Shown here: positions 32,453 to 44,589 of the stretch, piece by piece
Layout of the letters: each line of letters opens with the position of its first letter
How positions within the stretch are numbered: position 1 is the stretch's first letter
DNA from: Ceraceosorus guamensis
Lineage: Eukaryota; Basidiomycota; Exobasidiomycetes; Ceraceosorales; Ceraceosoraceae
DNA length: 64,000 nt
NCBI RefSeq assembly: GCF_003144195.1
Contig: NW_020290029.1
Span: 124,001 to 188,000, forward strand
Direction: 5' to 3'
The notes under the pieces: generated by a model
What the model was told of the DNA's origin: nothing
The model's input: the letters and a program-made list of their open reading frames with translations, nothing else
The model's database searches: none
Translations under genes and position numbers: made by a program

Positions 32453-34553
32453 ATGGACAAGTACAGCATCATCCAGCCCATTGGTTCGTGATGTTCTGCC
32501 ATTCTATCAGATCCTTTTGAACACTGACGTATCATGAAACTTTCTCAGGTATGAACGCATCAACATGCGGCTACTGTGGGGCGCCAGGAAAGAGGTCGAC
32601 TACAAAGAGCAGCGTGTCATATGGCATTTGGGTGAGCCGCATCGTCTCGAGTGCAAGCAAGGGAAGGCAGAAGTGGCTCATCGCGCATCCTTGCATCGAC
32701 TCCCCTGAAAGGCGCACACGCTGACCACCAAAGCGTACCAAGAACTGTTGGATAGGGGCTGGCGAAGGAGCGGTTCGTACCTGTACCACGTAGACAATGA
32801 GAGGACGTGTTGTCCTCAAGTACCCATCCGGTGAGGCGTCATGCAGTGCGTGGAAAAGGAAGGGTTGTGAGCCTAAGCGCTCACATCCGAGTGTCCGCCA
32901 CGCAGGCTCAAGGCAAGCGACTTCAAAATCAGCAAATCTCAGAGGCGAGCACTTTCGAAATTGGAAGAGCAGGTCACGGAAGTGGAGAGCATTCCTGAAC
33001 TGTCTGGCTCATTCAAAGCAAAAGGCAAATACGCTAGAGCGTCGAGCTTGCTTGATAAGTGGCGTCACTTGGATGCTGCTTGTGGTGTTGAGCAAGATTC
33101 GAGATCATCTGCGCCGCCGATTTGCGCCCTCCTCTCCGAGCTCGCCGCGGCTAAAGAGCATCAACGGCGACGCGCTTTGATGGCTCAGTTGCACAACGAG
33201 AGATGTCGACTAGCTCAGCGTGCGCGCCAAGATCGCAAGCAATCTCCCCGCAAATCTTCAGCACCTGGACTTGCGCTGAATGGGGAAGGATCGGGGATCG
33301 GGGCGCAACCTGCAGTGGGCCTGATGCCTCTTTCACACTTCTCGCGCCTTGCCCGCTCACTTCGATTGAAGGTCCGTGTGATGATCGGAGCGTTGGGGCA
33401 CCGAGAGCAGTGCTGATCGTATGCATCTTCTACAGACGAGCTTGGTACCAGGTGCCTTCACGCAAGAAAAATACGACTTGTTCACAAGGTACCAGATGCG
33501 TATTCATCACGAGGCGCGCGACAAGGTCTCAAAGCCCGACGGTTTCGCAAGGTTCTTGTGCGATGCTCCTTTCGCTGGCGTGAGTGGTTGCACCGGACCG
33601 CGAGATGAACCCGAAATTCACGCAGCGGCGACTCTTCGTGTGTTCAGGCCCGGTCAAGTGAACCGATTGATTTGCAGTCGCCAGACGCGGTCGATTATGG
33701 CCTTTATCACCACGAGTATCGCTGTGAGCATTGTGATACGTCGCGCATGACCGCTCTGCTTGCTCCCCTTCGCCTTGCTGAATGTCACTGCACTTCGAGC
33801 AGTGAACGACAAGCTGGTAGCGGTGGGCGTGTTGGATCTGCTACCCTCATGCCTCTCTAGCGTTTATCTCTTTTATGACCCTGACTACGCTCATTTGGAG
33901 CTCGGAAAGGTAAGCGCTCTTCGAGAAATTGCTTTGGTGCTGCAATTGCAGCGCAAAGCTGGCCTCGGCGAGTGTCAGTGGTACTACCTTGGTTAGTGAC
34001 GGAGCTCTTGCTAAGGTGCGGCATTTTCTTTTTTCGCATTTCGAATGCTGACGAAATGCCTGCTATAGGTTTCTTTATTCGCACTTGCCCAAAGATGGCT
34101 TACAAGGGTGACTATCAGCCTTCGGAGCTACTTGACGTGCACGCCAACGAGTGGAAGCCTTTCAAAGTCGTCAATGACATTCCCATCAAACAGCCCATTG
34201 CCCCGAACGAGGCTCTCTGCGCCCCGGCTACAGCCACCGCCCCCGAGCTGACCTTGAAAGCCGCCTCCGTCGACAAGGACATGAATGTGAGCGCGTCGGC
34301 TAGTGATGTCGAGAGCAACGACGACGAGGACGACGACTCGCCTTTTGAAGACGACGCAGAGACGCCTTTCACCTTTCCCTCGCCACCTCCAGCCGGCTTT
34401 CTGGATCCGACAACTTTATCCGCCGAGCTTCTTTCTAAAACGCTCATCTTGCCTTCGCGAGGCAAGCAACCCCACGCTTTTGATCAACGACAGCTGAGAG
34501 AGTGCGTCGCTGCTCTTGCAGGCCATGTCGAAGGGTTCGTCATCACGGTCTGA
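32453..34553 (+). CDS. ATE1: Arginyl-tRNA--protein transferase
   Basis: Transfers Arg from Arg-tRNA to N-terminal Asp, Glu or oxidised Cys, making N-degrons for ubiquitin-dependent degradation. Eight exons: 32453-32483, 32549-32631, 32712-32830, 32906-33371, 33436-33579, 33678-33723, 33803-33991 and 34069-34553; 520 residues. The N-domain has the four family cysteines C17, C20 (STCGYC) and C71, C72 (RTCCPQ), around [17 protein letters not shown]. The C-domain has [55 protein letters not shown] and [25 protein letters not shown] after HLELGK is exon, not a donor. The C-terminal 120 residues carry a Glu/Asp-rich disordered insert (about 415-440) that yeast ATE1 lacks. Confidence 0.95.
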
Positions 34554-35250
34554 CCAACAAATTTGTGGGCGAGACATGAGCACGGAGGAGCGGGGGGGGA
34601 GAAATGGGTGCAAGGAATGCAAAAGATGCGGAGGAAGGGTCTTTTGATCGGGTCGACAGACTGGATGACGTGCAGCTACGCGCGATCGCCCTGATGATCC
34701 TAATTCGAGGAACGCCAAAGTTGGCTCGCTTTCCGTGCTTTTGAGATACCGCAGCGGTATGAGCCAAGACTTTTCGCCACACGCCGGGCCATCGCATCCC
34801 AAGGACGACGAAGACGCATTACGAAGCAGAGGCAGCAGCTGGCCCAAAAGTCAAGCGCGATGCTAAACACATCGGCTCGCAGCTACGCGGCCTACTCCGG
34901 AGAGACGTTTCGCACGCGTCGAAGAGTGCCATGTCACACGACGCAGGCTGGAAAGGCATTGCCGGCAAGATAGGAGATCAGCTCTGTCATACCCTCGCGC
35001 ATCTGCCCTTCGGTATCCACCAGCCGCCTGGGACCCTGAGTGCTCTATTCACACCTCGAGCGCCTAAAATATGATGCATTTGATGTCTCTGACCAGCTGT
35101 GTGAGAATCTGCGACGGAGCAGAGGGCTGCTGTAAGGCTAGCGCTTTGGTCCTAGGCTAGTAACATCAATGCCGCGTGCTAAGGTATCAGAATGCTGTCT
35201 CGGGATGGGCTTGTTTTCTGATGTGTCTCAAAGCTGAGCGCGAGCGCGCT
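34554..35250. other. Convergent region with a possible small gene
   Basis: 697 nt between the ATE1 stop and the RING gene stop. Two plus-strand frames look partly coding and are described separately (34604-35074). Otherwise nothing is supported. Confidence 0.4.
34604..35074 (+). CDS. Possible small spliced gene of unknown function
   Basis: Two plus-strand frames with protein-like composition. The first starts at ATG 34604 (MGARNAKDAEEGSFDRVDRL, then DDVQLRAIALMILIRG) and stops at 34744. The second is open without a near start from 34763 to a TGA at 35072-35074; it contains KVKRDAKHIGSQLRGLLRRD and IGDQLCHTLAHLPFGIHQPP. A splice would have to connect them between about 34710 and 34800; I found no join that satisfies donor, acceptor, length and phase together. 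No family is recognised. It could instead be 3' UTR of ATE1 that is open by chance. Confidence 0.3.
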
Positions 35251-38210
35251 TCATGGGACGAAAATGCGCGTGAATGCCTCGACGGGCGCTCTGCAGGTTG
35301 GGCACGTGTGCGTTGGAGGTCCTCTTCGACGATATTCATCCGTATCAAACCCAGCAGCGGCGTCGTTTCCGATTCGAGTTGGAGGTCGGCTGCTCAGATC
35401 TTCGCGACACCCGTTACACAAGGCAACGCATCGGCAAGGAAGCAGTAGCACTGTGCGTGGTTCAGTGAGACAAATTACGCAGGCAGTCCTTGCGCTATCA
35501 GTCTCGACAGCTGGAGACGCACGCCTGCGTCGCTCAATGGTGGCTCGCAACGCTTTCTCGTCGGGCTGAGGAGCTAAATTAACAGACGTGCTGCCAGTAA
35601 GCTGGTTGAAACGTCGACGGGTGAGCACGCCAGCTCCCGTCGGCGAGGACATGTGTGCCATCAAGACGTTCTGAAAAGGCTGGGATTCGCTGTTGCCAGC
35701 GACGCTAGACGTGGCTCCGCGAGGTTCATTCTCGAAATTGTGTCTAGCAGCTTCTACGAGAGCCAGCGTGTCCTCTCGTTCGTCTTCCATCGCAGAAGAG
35801 AACCCTGCTGAGGCTGAGAATTCTGGACCAGGGCTTAGAATTCTTCGAATCCGCGCCGAGCGGAGGCCATCCATCGCCAGCTTCGAGGTGCCGCCACCTT
35901 CGGACTCTGACTCGGTCGTTTCGCCCCCACCATCGTCGTCCGAGTCCAGCTTCCAGTCCTCATCTTCGTCCTCGTCGTATCCAGCTCCAGCCCCCAAGGC
36001 TTCCCAAAGACAGTCAAGCGGTGTGGGGTTTAGAAGTACTTGTTCTGCGTGAGTCACCTCGCAAGACCGTGCAAGCTGCGGGGTTGGGGCGTGTCCGACG
36101 GCACGCAAGAGCTCGTCCGCATGCTGTCGCAGTTTCTGAACCTTGGAAAGCAGCTTCGCAAGCACTTGAGCGTTGCCACGAGCTTGATCCGTCTCGTGCT
36201 CCACCCTCTCAAACGCACGAGCCAGGTCGTCCGTCGCAGGCGTGCCAAGAATCTCTTCTACCCTTGCGAGCCTTTCGCGCAAGACGTTGAGTTCAGCAAT
36301 TGCAGCTTTTGCTTTGCGTCGCTCCTCTTGCTTCTGCTGCCGACTCTCCTCTCCAGACGTCCCGTGCCAAAGCAATCTAATCTTGCGAGGCAGGTCGCGT
36401 GCGTAGGGAGGTGTTGCGGGAAGGCTGAATGGTAACACGCCGACGACCTTCGAAGACGCCAGACGCACCACGTTGATGATCAAGACGACGAAGGTGAGCA
36501 AGAAGTCCTTCGCTGCTGACCATCGAGCTCCACCTGCCAGCACACCGGCTCCGCTGTGGGATTCTTCTCTCGCTACGCGAACGATTCTGATCTCGCGGTT
36601 CAGGCCACTTCTACTGGACGAATGCGCAGGGCTGACTCTCGTCAAAGCTCCAGACTGCAAGTCTTGCACTTGAGCTGCTCTGCTTCGAGGCGGACTGACG
36701 TGAGCCTGACCGTCAGAACCGATTTCGAGCCAAGTGCCCATCGGCGTCGATACCGAGGAAAGCTCTCGAGCCAGGCCAGACAGTCGGGTCGACTCTAGAC
36801 AAGCTGTGCCAAGTTTGAATAGTGCCAACGAGTAGTCGTCGTGCCTACCCGGCAAATTGGCCTCTGTGAATAGCAAGCGGCGCATTTCGATCTGGCAGAC
36901 GAGATGACTACAGCTGAGTAGCTTCTCGTTTCGTCTATCTCGTTGACATCACTCACCGACCCTTCTGTCGCTAGCATGGTGATTGCGTGCAGAAATGCTG
37001 TCAGCAAAATGATCGCCTGTGGAGATACAAAATGGGTCAGCGACGTCATGCGTGAAGGCCCCCCTCCCCCCCATTCAGATGCCACTTGACTCACGATCAG
37101 GGCTACATCCGGCGCGCGGTTGAAGCTTTGCAGGAATGGGTAACCACCAGTGCCGGTCGCGAAAACGTAATGCGCGGTCGAAGCAAGGCCGAAAAGGGTT
37201 GTGATGGAAAGACGAGGAATTTTTGGAGTGCTTGTGATTGGGTGCAAGCGCGTTTTCAATTCGCTCAGCTTCCCTGGAGCTCAATCACCCGATGCCTACT
37301 TCAACTCACCCAGAGACAGCTCCCGCCACCTCCAAACACCAAAGCTCAGCGGTCTGAAGCAATATGCACAGCAAAACATTCGGTCCTGGTGGAAAGTGTT
37401 TGCTGTTCGAGTGAAAGTGCAGTAGGATTGCATGTCCAACCAGATTGAAGCTGGGTGCCTCCTCTGGTCTAATGCCTCCGGCACCCGCGGCGCCAACATG
37501 TATTCCTCCCAGGCCACCAACGTTTGATCCACCTTCTAGCGTATGCACAAGTGAGGAAGAGACGACAGCTGCGCAAGATGCCAGAAACACTTGCCAAAGT
37601 ATCGAAGTGTCTCTTGAGCGAGGTGCAGATGGGGCGTAGAGGGATGATGAAGACCAAGGGTATGGTGGCGAAGGCAGCGTCCAGCTTGGCCACATCTCGT
37701 GCACCGTGAGCAGCACCAGAGGTACAAGAGAATAAGTCAGGAGCAAGAGCGAAGGCAGTCTGAGAGATAGCCGCACTCCTGGGCTCAGCGCCGCTGGCCT
37801 CCTTCGTGGACGACAGAGATGTTGGATTCGGTTGATCAGGACCGCCTGCCCAGCGCGAGTGACGACAGTGCAGCTCCGGTGTCAGTGAGTGCGGACGCGC
37901 TTTCGGCTCATGCAGATAGCTTCAATGCTGAGCTCACCATGACGATGAGGGCAATTGTATACCTGCTTGAGATGAAGCCCCAGGGTCCAGTAGCCCCAGC
38001 CTCGCCCCAAAAATCGGCCTCGGTAGGCGTGGCGCCTTCGTGGACGTTCGATTGGTCCAGCTCGCTACCCCACCGCTCAGAGAATCCTTCCGCGCCGCTT
38101 TGTGAACGTATATGCGAGGCTAGAGATACTGAAGGAGTGGCGAGACGGCCTCTCACGAGAGGTATCCGGGCGGCAAGCCTCCTTGCGCTGGTTCGGAGTG
38201 CCTCTGCCAT
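35251..38210 (-). CDS. Membrane-embedded RING E3 ubiquitin ligase, Asi-like
   Basis: Five exons on the minus strand: 38210-37938, 37845-37310, 37263-37095, 37016-36957 and 36891-35251; 892 residues. The N-terminal part has several membrane helices: RYTIALIVMAVLINRIQHL, PSLLLLTYSLVPLVLLTVHE, ILWQVFLASCAAVVSSSL, LFGLASTAHYVFATG, AIILLTAFLHAITML and DFLLTFVVLIINVVRL. Then come a basic coiled coil (EESRQQKQEERRKAKAAIAE), an acidic Ser-rich linker and a C-terminal RING: CVICLTEPRTVLLLPCRC, VALCNGCREDL, HTCPTCRAPVEAFTRIFVP. The Cys in place of the usual His (PCRCVALC) and the hydrophobic FVP end recall yeast Asi1/Asi3 of the inner nuclear membrane. That placement is inference. The third intron boundary (37309-37264, 46 nt) is the least certain. 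Confidence 0.85.
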
Positions 38211-38857
38211 GACGACGATGAGGCGCAGCGCTAGATCACCTTGAACATGCGATCAGCGGCAACTCGAGTGTTGCTTGCAATGTCAGGCACTGAAATTCTC
38301 TCGGAGGCGGGTGAAAGATTCTGTCAGGGGATCACCAGCCCACTGGTCGGGCTAGGGGTGGGGTTACGAGTGACTGTCATACGATCACGACGCGATCGAA
38401 TCAACCCAGCATCATGGTGATGTGGATGCATGCAACGGTGCTCTTGGTGGCTTCCCCGCGCAACTGGCCCACCATGCACATTCACGTGATTCCGCGCGTG
38501 CAGGCAAGCGCTCAACCGAGCACGTGACGGCTGTTGGGTGATAATTTGACCCGCGATTCTACAACCAAGAATCTGAATCGTGAATCACAAATCAAGAATT
38601 GGATCAAAACCAAAACCGCAGACAAGCTGCCGATTGAAGCTGTGCGCACCTTCTCCGTCATCCAAGTCACGACTCACCACTGGATCCAGTGTTCACACAT
38701 TGAGGGCCAACACTCATCAAGACTGCGGCGGTCGCTCTTCACGTGCCTCGGTCGAGGTCCTCGAACCCACTCTAGCCGCCAGGCTAGCTCGCCCATTTTC
38801 AGATTTCGCTGGCGCGCTGGTCTGGCCTGCTTGGCCCCGAGCCCAAAGTTGAGCGCA
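38211..38857. other. Divergent promoter between the RING gene and SEN34
   Basis: About 650 nt. The SEN34 frame is open upstream but starts with TTG there. Contains the AT-rich word block at 38552-38605 (AATCGTGAATCACAAATCAA). No coding sequence supported. Confidence 0.5.
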
Positions 38858-40101
38858 ATGCCTCCCCCTCCTCCGGCCCTCGCCAACAGGGCGGAGCCTG
38901 TGGCCAGCGATTCCAAGGGGAAGCGCAGGGAATCCATTCCTCTCTCGGTCATCGAGGGCCAAGCCTACCTCTATTCGCCTCAACACATAGCGATTGTCCG
39001 AGCAGAACATCATCTAACGCCGACCCTGGGTGGAACGTTGCCTATTCTCAGCCAGCAGAATATCTTTTTGGGGCCACCTGCTACGCTCCAACCTGAGGAG
39101 GTAGCTCTGCTGCTCAGAAGAGGTGAGCTTTTACGGATTTGCGCTTTCGTCGTTTCCATCGCGGCTGATGCAGGCGCCTCTCCTGAATGACTCGGAGCAG
39201 GTGCCGCTCACATCGTGGATGATCCGTCCGCATACGACGCTCCTAGCACTTCAGCAGCAGCAGCCTATTACCAAGCAGCTCGCGAAATGATCTTGGAGCA
39301 GGTCTCGCGGGCCAACAAGGCGCGCGAGCAGATCAGTCAGCACAAGCTGGCGGAAATGAAGGAGACCGAAGAGGTCAGGGCAAAGCGTTTGGCTCGAGCA
39401 CGGGCGAGGCGAGAACAAAGCTACGAGGCGGACAAGTCGATTGCTACTGTCGTTGACGTCGCAGCACCAGAGACAAATGTACGCACATCCATCGATCTAA
39501 GCTCCGCGACGTGGAGCCAAGTGACGCCTGCCACCAGTTTTGAACAGCCTGTGGCATCGTTGGAAGGCGGCTGGTATCGGGCATCAGAACATTCCTACAC
39601 CACGCTTTCGCAAGCCCGATCAGCAGGCGTGTGGAAGTTTCCTTCAAACGCGCGTGAAAGGGCTAGATGCATGGTGTTCGAAGATCTGAATGCTCGCGGT
39701 TACTTCTTGTCGTGCGGACTTAGGTTTGGGGGGGACTTCAATTGTTATCCTGGTGAGGCTGGGGGCGCAGCATCTTCTCCTTCCCGACAGCCAACTGACC
39801 TATTAATCTTCATGGATGCACTGCAGGTGATCCGTTGAGATATCACTCGCATTTTACAGCCACTGTGCTCTCATCTAGGAAGGAGACAGTCACTGCACAC
39901 GAGCTCATAGCCTCTGGACGCCTAGGCACAGCAGTCAAGAAGGCACACCTCATTTGCGCAACGGCTGGCGCTGAAGCGGAGCTTGCGGACAGAGCTGATG
40001 GCTTCGCAGATGCGGAGAGAAGTGCAGATCACATGCCCACCACTTGCACGTCAACATCTGTCGAATACTTTAGCCTGACATGGGCAGGCTTCGGCACTTG
40101 A
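38858..40101 (+). CDS. SEN34: tRNA-splicing endonuclease catalytic subunit SEN34
   Basis: Cuts the 3' splice site of intron-containing pre-tRNAs as part of the SEN2-SEN15-SEN34-SEN54 complex. Three exons: 38858-39122, 39201-39752 and 39827-40101; 363 residues. The N-terminal domain is IPLSVIEGQAYLYSPQHIAI, then GTLPILSQQNIFLGPPATLQ. A charged coiled coil follows, then the nuclease fold: ARCMVFEDLNARGYFLSCGL, RFGGDFNCYPGDPLRYHSHF and GRLGTAVKKAHLICAT. The catalytic triad reads as Y271, H279 and K310, the same spacing (8 and 31) as I recall for human TSEN34. The ATG at 38858 starts just before the conserved domain. The end EYFSLTWAGFGT fits the family. Confidence 0.94.
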
Positions 40102-40669
40102 CGGAAGCGTGCACGTGATGCAATGATGAACGTTATTCTTGGCAGAACTGTTAACGCTGACTTCGATGTGATAGGCAAATTTGCACGGATGCCATCAGTG
40201 CAAGGTACGATTGTACAGAGGGTTGATTGTAGCTAGCACGAGAGCTTTCGGGAGCTGCAGTAATGAATGTAGTTGATAAAGATCGTGATTGCGCTCTTTG
40301 ATTCTCGAATGTTGCACCATAGAGTGGCGCTCGGGGGGCCGTGCGTCGGAAGAAGCCATGCGTGATTTACGCGCGGACCAACACCGATCCAGCAGCTCAC
40401 GCTGTTCATGCAGCACACACCATCACGACCACGTACCACAATTAAGCCAACGCGCGTTCCAGGTCCGCCCAGCACGACCTCAACAATTCATTGAATGCTC
40501 TCTTGGGTCTTTGAAGGGAAAACGGCATCACTGAATGGGCGCTGCATCGTGATCCTGTTCTTATCCCGCATTGGCACCCATTACACGCAAGCAGCAGCCT
40601 AGACTCTGAAAACCCTCCGTCGTGAGGCGTCGGCACTTCGCTCGCAATCAAGCTGAAAAGCGAAGCTGG
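40102..40669. other. Spacer between SEN34 and COG4
   Basis: 568 nt. I see no gene. The COG4 frame is open for a further 16 codons upstream of its ATG but without an ATG. Confidence 0.5.
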
Positions 40670-43600
40670 ATGGCTGACACTCGCAAGCACATGATGCCAA
40701 TCAGCACTACTTCGAGCACACCGATTGCAGCCTCGTCGATGCCTGGGCTGGTCGATCCTCGCACAATCACTACAGCTGCCTCAGCTCGAGCGGCACTAGC
40801 AACGCTTGCCTCGCATTCTAATGCGCTCGAAGATCGCTTCTCGGATCTGCTTGAAGAGTCGATCGAGAAGAGAGAGACGGCTACGGAGGTTTTGAAGTCT
40901 CTGACTACTCAGGTGGACCTGATCAGAGAAGAGGCCGGCGTGCTCGACGCGAGGCTGGATGTTGCAGCCTCAGAAGCTAGGACGATATCAGAGGCGGTCA
41001 GGAGACTAGATGAGATGAGGGAAAGGGTGCAGATCGCCAAGAGGTGGGCCGACAGGACCGCGGATCTGAAAGTGAGTCGCCGTTGTGTCATCCGCCTTTT
41101 CTTTCCCAGCTAACGTGTGCTGATGTCCCTCAGGCCTCCTTGCTGTCTCTTGGCGCCGCGATGGAACAACAAGACTGGGACGCTGCCACTCAGCACGCTA
41201 TTCGCGCCATGACAATAGAACCTGAGATCCTTCACTCTGCATTTGCAGCAGCTACGGTCGTGAGTCCGACGGGACTTCTATGAGTCGGAAGCATGGCTGA
41301 CACCTTCTTTGCTCACACAGCCAAGCAGCGAGTATCCTGACCCCCCTCCTATGACGCTCATCTCAATGCGGACAGGGCTGTTGGATTTGTATAGTCGACG
41401 ATTTAGAGCAGCAGTGGAGGCCAAGGATACTGTCGAGGCTACTCGCTTCTTCAAGATGTTTCCGCTGATTGGATGGAGAAGCGAAGGACTGGCCGTTTAT
41501 AGCGACTTTGCCAAGGCACTGGTGCGAGAGAGGGGCAAAGCCATAACAGATGCTCTAGCTGCCACTCACAACAGTGAGTAGAGTGCAGCCAAGGTCACCG
41601 GCAATGACGCTCGTCGCTCATCCCACACCTCTCCTTAGGCTCGTCTTCGCACTTTCACGCCGGTCTGCTGACCACTCTCTTTGAGCACCTTGCGCTTCTG
41701 ATCGACCAGCATCAGCCTCTCGTGGATCGCAATTATGGGCCAGGAAACTTCCTGCGAGGGGTCATGCCGAGTCTACAGGAGGAATGTGACCGGCTCGGAA
41801 AGCGGATATGGGATTCTTGGTGGGATGAGAGGCTTGTCTTGCGGAAAGTGAGGGCGTGACATGCGCGTCTCAATTTGAATCACTCGGGCTGACAAGCCCA
41901 GCACTTCACAACATCGCTGCCCAGCTCGATAGCGCCAAGTCCTGCACGTTCTCTTACATCTCGAGCCTTGGATCAAATAACAAAGGCTCGCGCTCTGGAA
42001 CTATAAATCCAGTTGCCAAGGCAGCTGGTGGGTTTTCAATACCAGGAAGAATTGCTACGCCAGTGGGCGGAACGAGCGCTGCAGCAGGACGTGATACTTC
42101 CACGTACGAACCAGAAGGTCCCGATGCCAGGGAGACTGATCGCGTCTTGACTGAAATCGCGAGTATGGCAACCAAGTGGGGCACCTATCGGCGCTTCTTG
42201 GTCGGCAGATTTGATCACACGATGGTAAGTCTGACGTGAGCGAGCGCCAGAAGGGGCACATGCTGACAACCATGATTGCCGCGCATCAACTCGCGGAGCC
42301 AACGACGGAGGACGAGAGTGGGTTGGACGAAGGCGGCTCTGATGATGAGACAAAAACGGTTGTCCGGTTGGCAGAAGATCAGCCAAATCGTGTGCAAGAC
42401 TCCATCACGGCCACTGGCATCTCTGACGCCTCGGCGCTCGGGCAGCAGGTCGCGTCGGGCCTGTCGAAGGCATACGTGACCCTCGAAACGTGGTACCTTC
42501 GCAGTAGCATCGAGCGCGTGAGTTTGGCCTGTATTTCACGCGACGGGCCTGCACTAGCCTGACAATGTTCAGACTCCTTTCAGGCTCACCGCATGGACAC
42601 GCCCGATCTCGCCGCAAGACCATACACCGCATCAGTGCTGGATGACGTGTTCTACGTCTTGCGCGCTGTGCTCGCTCGATCAATATCCACGTCCTCGATT
42701 GCTAGCGTCTCTGCGATCGCGAGGGCTGTGCGCTGGATCGTGGACGAAGAGTACATTCAAGTGCTTGTAAGACGCATGGAAGGCGTCTGGAGGAGCGCGA
42801 GCTCGAGTATGGCAGTCGATGGACCTCGGAAAGAAGCGGCTACGAGAGAGATGAAGACGACATTCATAGTAAGCACATCCAGCGTTTTGTGCTTTTTTCT
42901 TTGACGCCAGCGTGTTCCTTACAGGCAATCTTCATGCAGGTGTATCTTAACGTCCTCAGTGTCTCCGCGGACTACACGAACAGAATCCTGACGGATCTCA
43001 CGACCGAGCAGCTTCTCTCCCAGAGCTTTGACGAAAGGCAGATCGAAGAGGCAGCCTCGATCGTCCAAGGTCTAAGCGGTCTCGTAGCACGCATGCGCAG
43101 CGCAGTGAGGGTGAGTGCGCCCGTGGAGGGTGCTGAAGCAACACACGACATTGTGATTGAACTGCTGTCACGTTTTCCAGACCGAACTTGATCAGCTCTT
43201 CACTCAGCTCACGAAGCCGCGCTTGAAAGCGATCTTGCTTGAAGCGTACCAAGACGTTTCGTATATGCTCGACGATGATGCCCATGCCGAAGCAGAGTAC
43301 AGCGACCCGGTCAGAAGGAGGTTCCTCAAAGGCTGGGAGATCGTCCTCTCGGGCTACAAGGTGCGCTGACATGGAGTGTGTCAGCAGACGAAGCACGGCT
43401 GATGTGACTTTGACTTACAACAGACACTTTTTGATGAATCAAATTGGGAAGCGTACTTTGTCTTGACGCTCGACGCTCTTGTGAGGCCGTGGGAGAAGAT
43501 GGCTATGGGGATGCGCTACACCGAGGTGAGTAGACCGAACATGACTTCAAGTTCTCGACCAGAATTCTGACTACCAATATGTGGCCTATCAGCTCGGAGC

Positions 43601-43868
43601 TCTTCGCTTTGACAAGGATGTCAGAACGATCACTACCTATCTCTCGACGCAAACGCGCACATCGAGCGTCCGAGAAAAGTTCACCAGGCTACAACAGATA
43701 TCATACGTGCTCAATCTGGACGAATCAGAAGTATCTGCTGACGCAAACGGCCCAAATGCCGATGCTCAGGGCAAAGATCTTTACGAGGATGCCGCTGCTG
43801 CAGGTATGGCGTGGAGATTGAGTGCAGAGGAGGTCAGGAATGTAAGAGCATTGAGGGTAGCGGGATAA
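40670..43868 (+). CDS. COG4: Conserved oligomeric Golgi complex subunit 4
   Basis: Tethering-complex subunit for retrograde vesicles at the Golgi. Eleven exons: 40670-41071, 41134-41259, 41321-41573, 41639-41847, 41925-42224, 42299-42517, 42584-42868, 42925-43110, 43181-43360, 43424-43525 and 43593-43868; 845 residues. The N-terminus is a coiled coil (TTQVDLIREEAGVLDARLDV). Family features: FRAAVEAKDTVEATRFFKMF, PLIGWRSEGLAVYSDFAKAL, VLDDVFYVLRAVLARSISTS, VYLNVLSVSADYTNRILTDL, WEAYFVLTLDALVRPWEKMA and the C-terminal LGALRFDKDVRTITTYLSTQ, REKFTRLQQISYVLNLDESE. Exons 5 and 6 start at 41925 and 42299; earlier AGs break the frame or leave a 26-nt intron. A Gly/Ser insert (about 345-385) has no counterpart that I recall. 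Confidence 0.93.
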
Positions 43869-44589
43869 AGAAGACGAGAGGAAGCCCTTTGCATAGAATC
43901 GTCGGGCTGCTTCAAGCTGTAGTTGTATCGTTGCCACACGTTGAATGCCCAGATGCATGCGGGAGAAGTGATTACAGACTTTTGCAAGTAAAGCAAGCTG
44001 TCCACCACGTACGCTGTATGTCCGCACGCTGTGGCCCCATCATCCAGCGTCTGCGCGCAAGAAGAAACAAATGAAAATCTTTGACACCAAGCTCGTCCGA
44101 AGAGCTGCCCTTCGCGACTCACCCGACTCTACCTGCGCCTCGCAGTCCGAATATCGGACCCAGCTCCACGCGTCACTCGCACTCAGTGACGGAGTAACTG
44201 TAGTCGACTGGCCTCAAGTGACGCGTCCGCAAACCTTGGCGTGCGCGTGACCGCGACTCTCGGCAACTTGCCTCCCAACTCAAAGCCTTGACAAAGCTTC
44301 GTCACGTCAGCGCGAGTCATCTGGGCCCACCGCGCTCATGTATTTCGTGAGTGGAAAGCGCGCCTGATTTGTGCCCACTCAGAACGCAGGCGTGGGTTGG
44401 GGGTCGTTTTCTGCAGGGCGTTGCTCAGCAGGATGAGATGGCCCTTGTCGCTGCCCAAGTTTCGCCGACGTGACAGATGAGCGGCTTGTCTTTGTCACGC
44501 AATTCGACGTAAATGCGTCAACTGGCTCTACGTGGCCCGCCTTTTGCGGAAGAGATTGCAATGCTAGGAAAGCCATAAACAGTGCTATT
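43869..44589. other. Convergent 3' region of COG4 and UXS1
   Basis: About 720 nt. Short frames on both strands, none with recognisable content. Confidence 0.45.
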
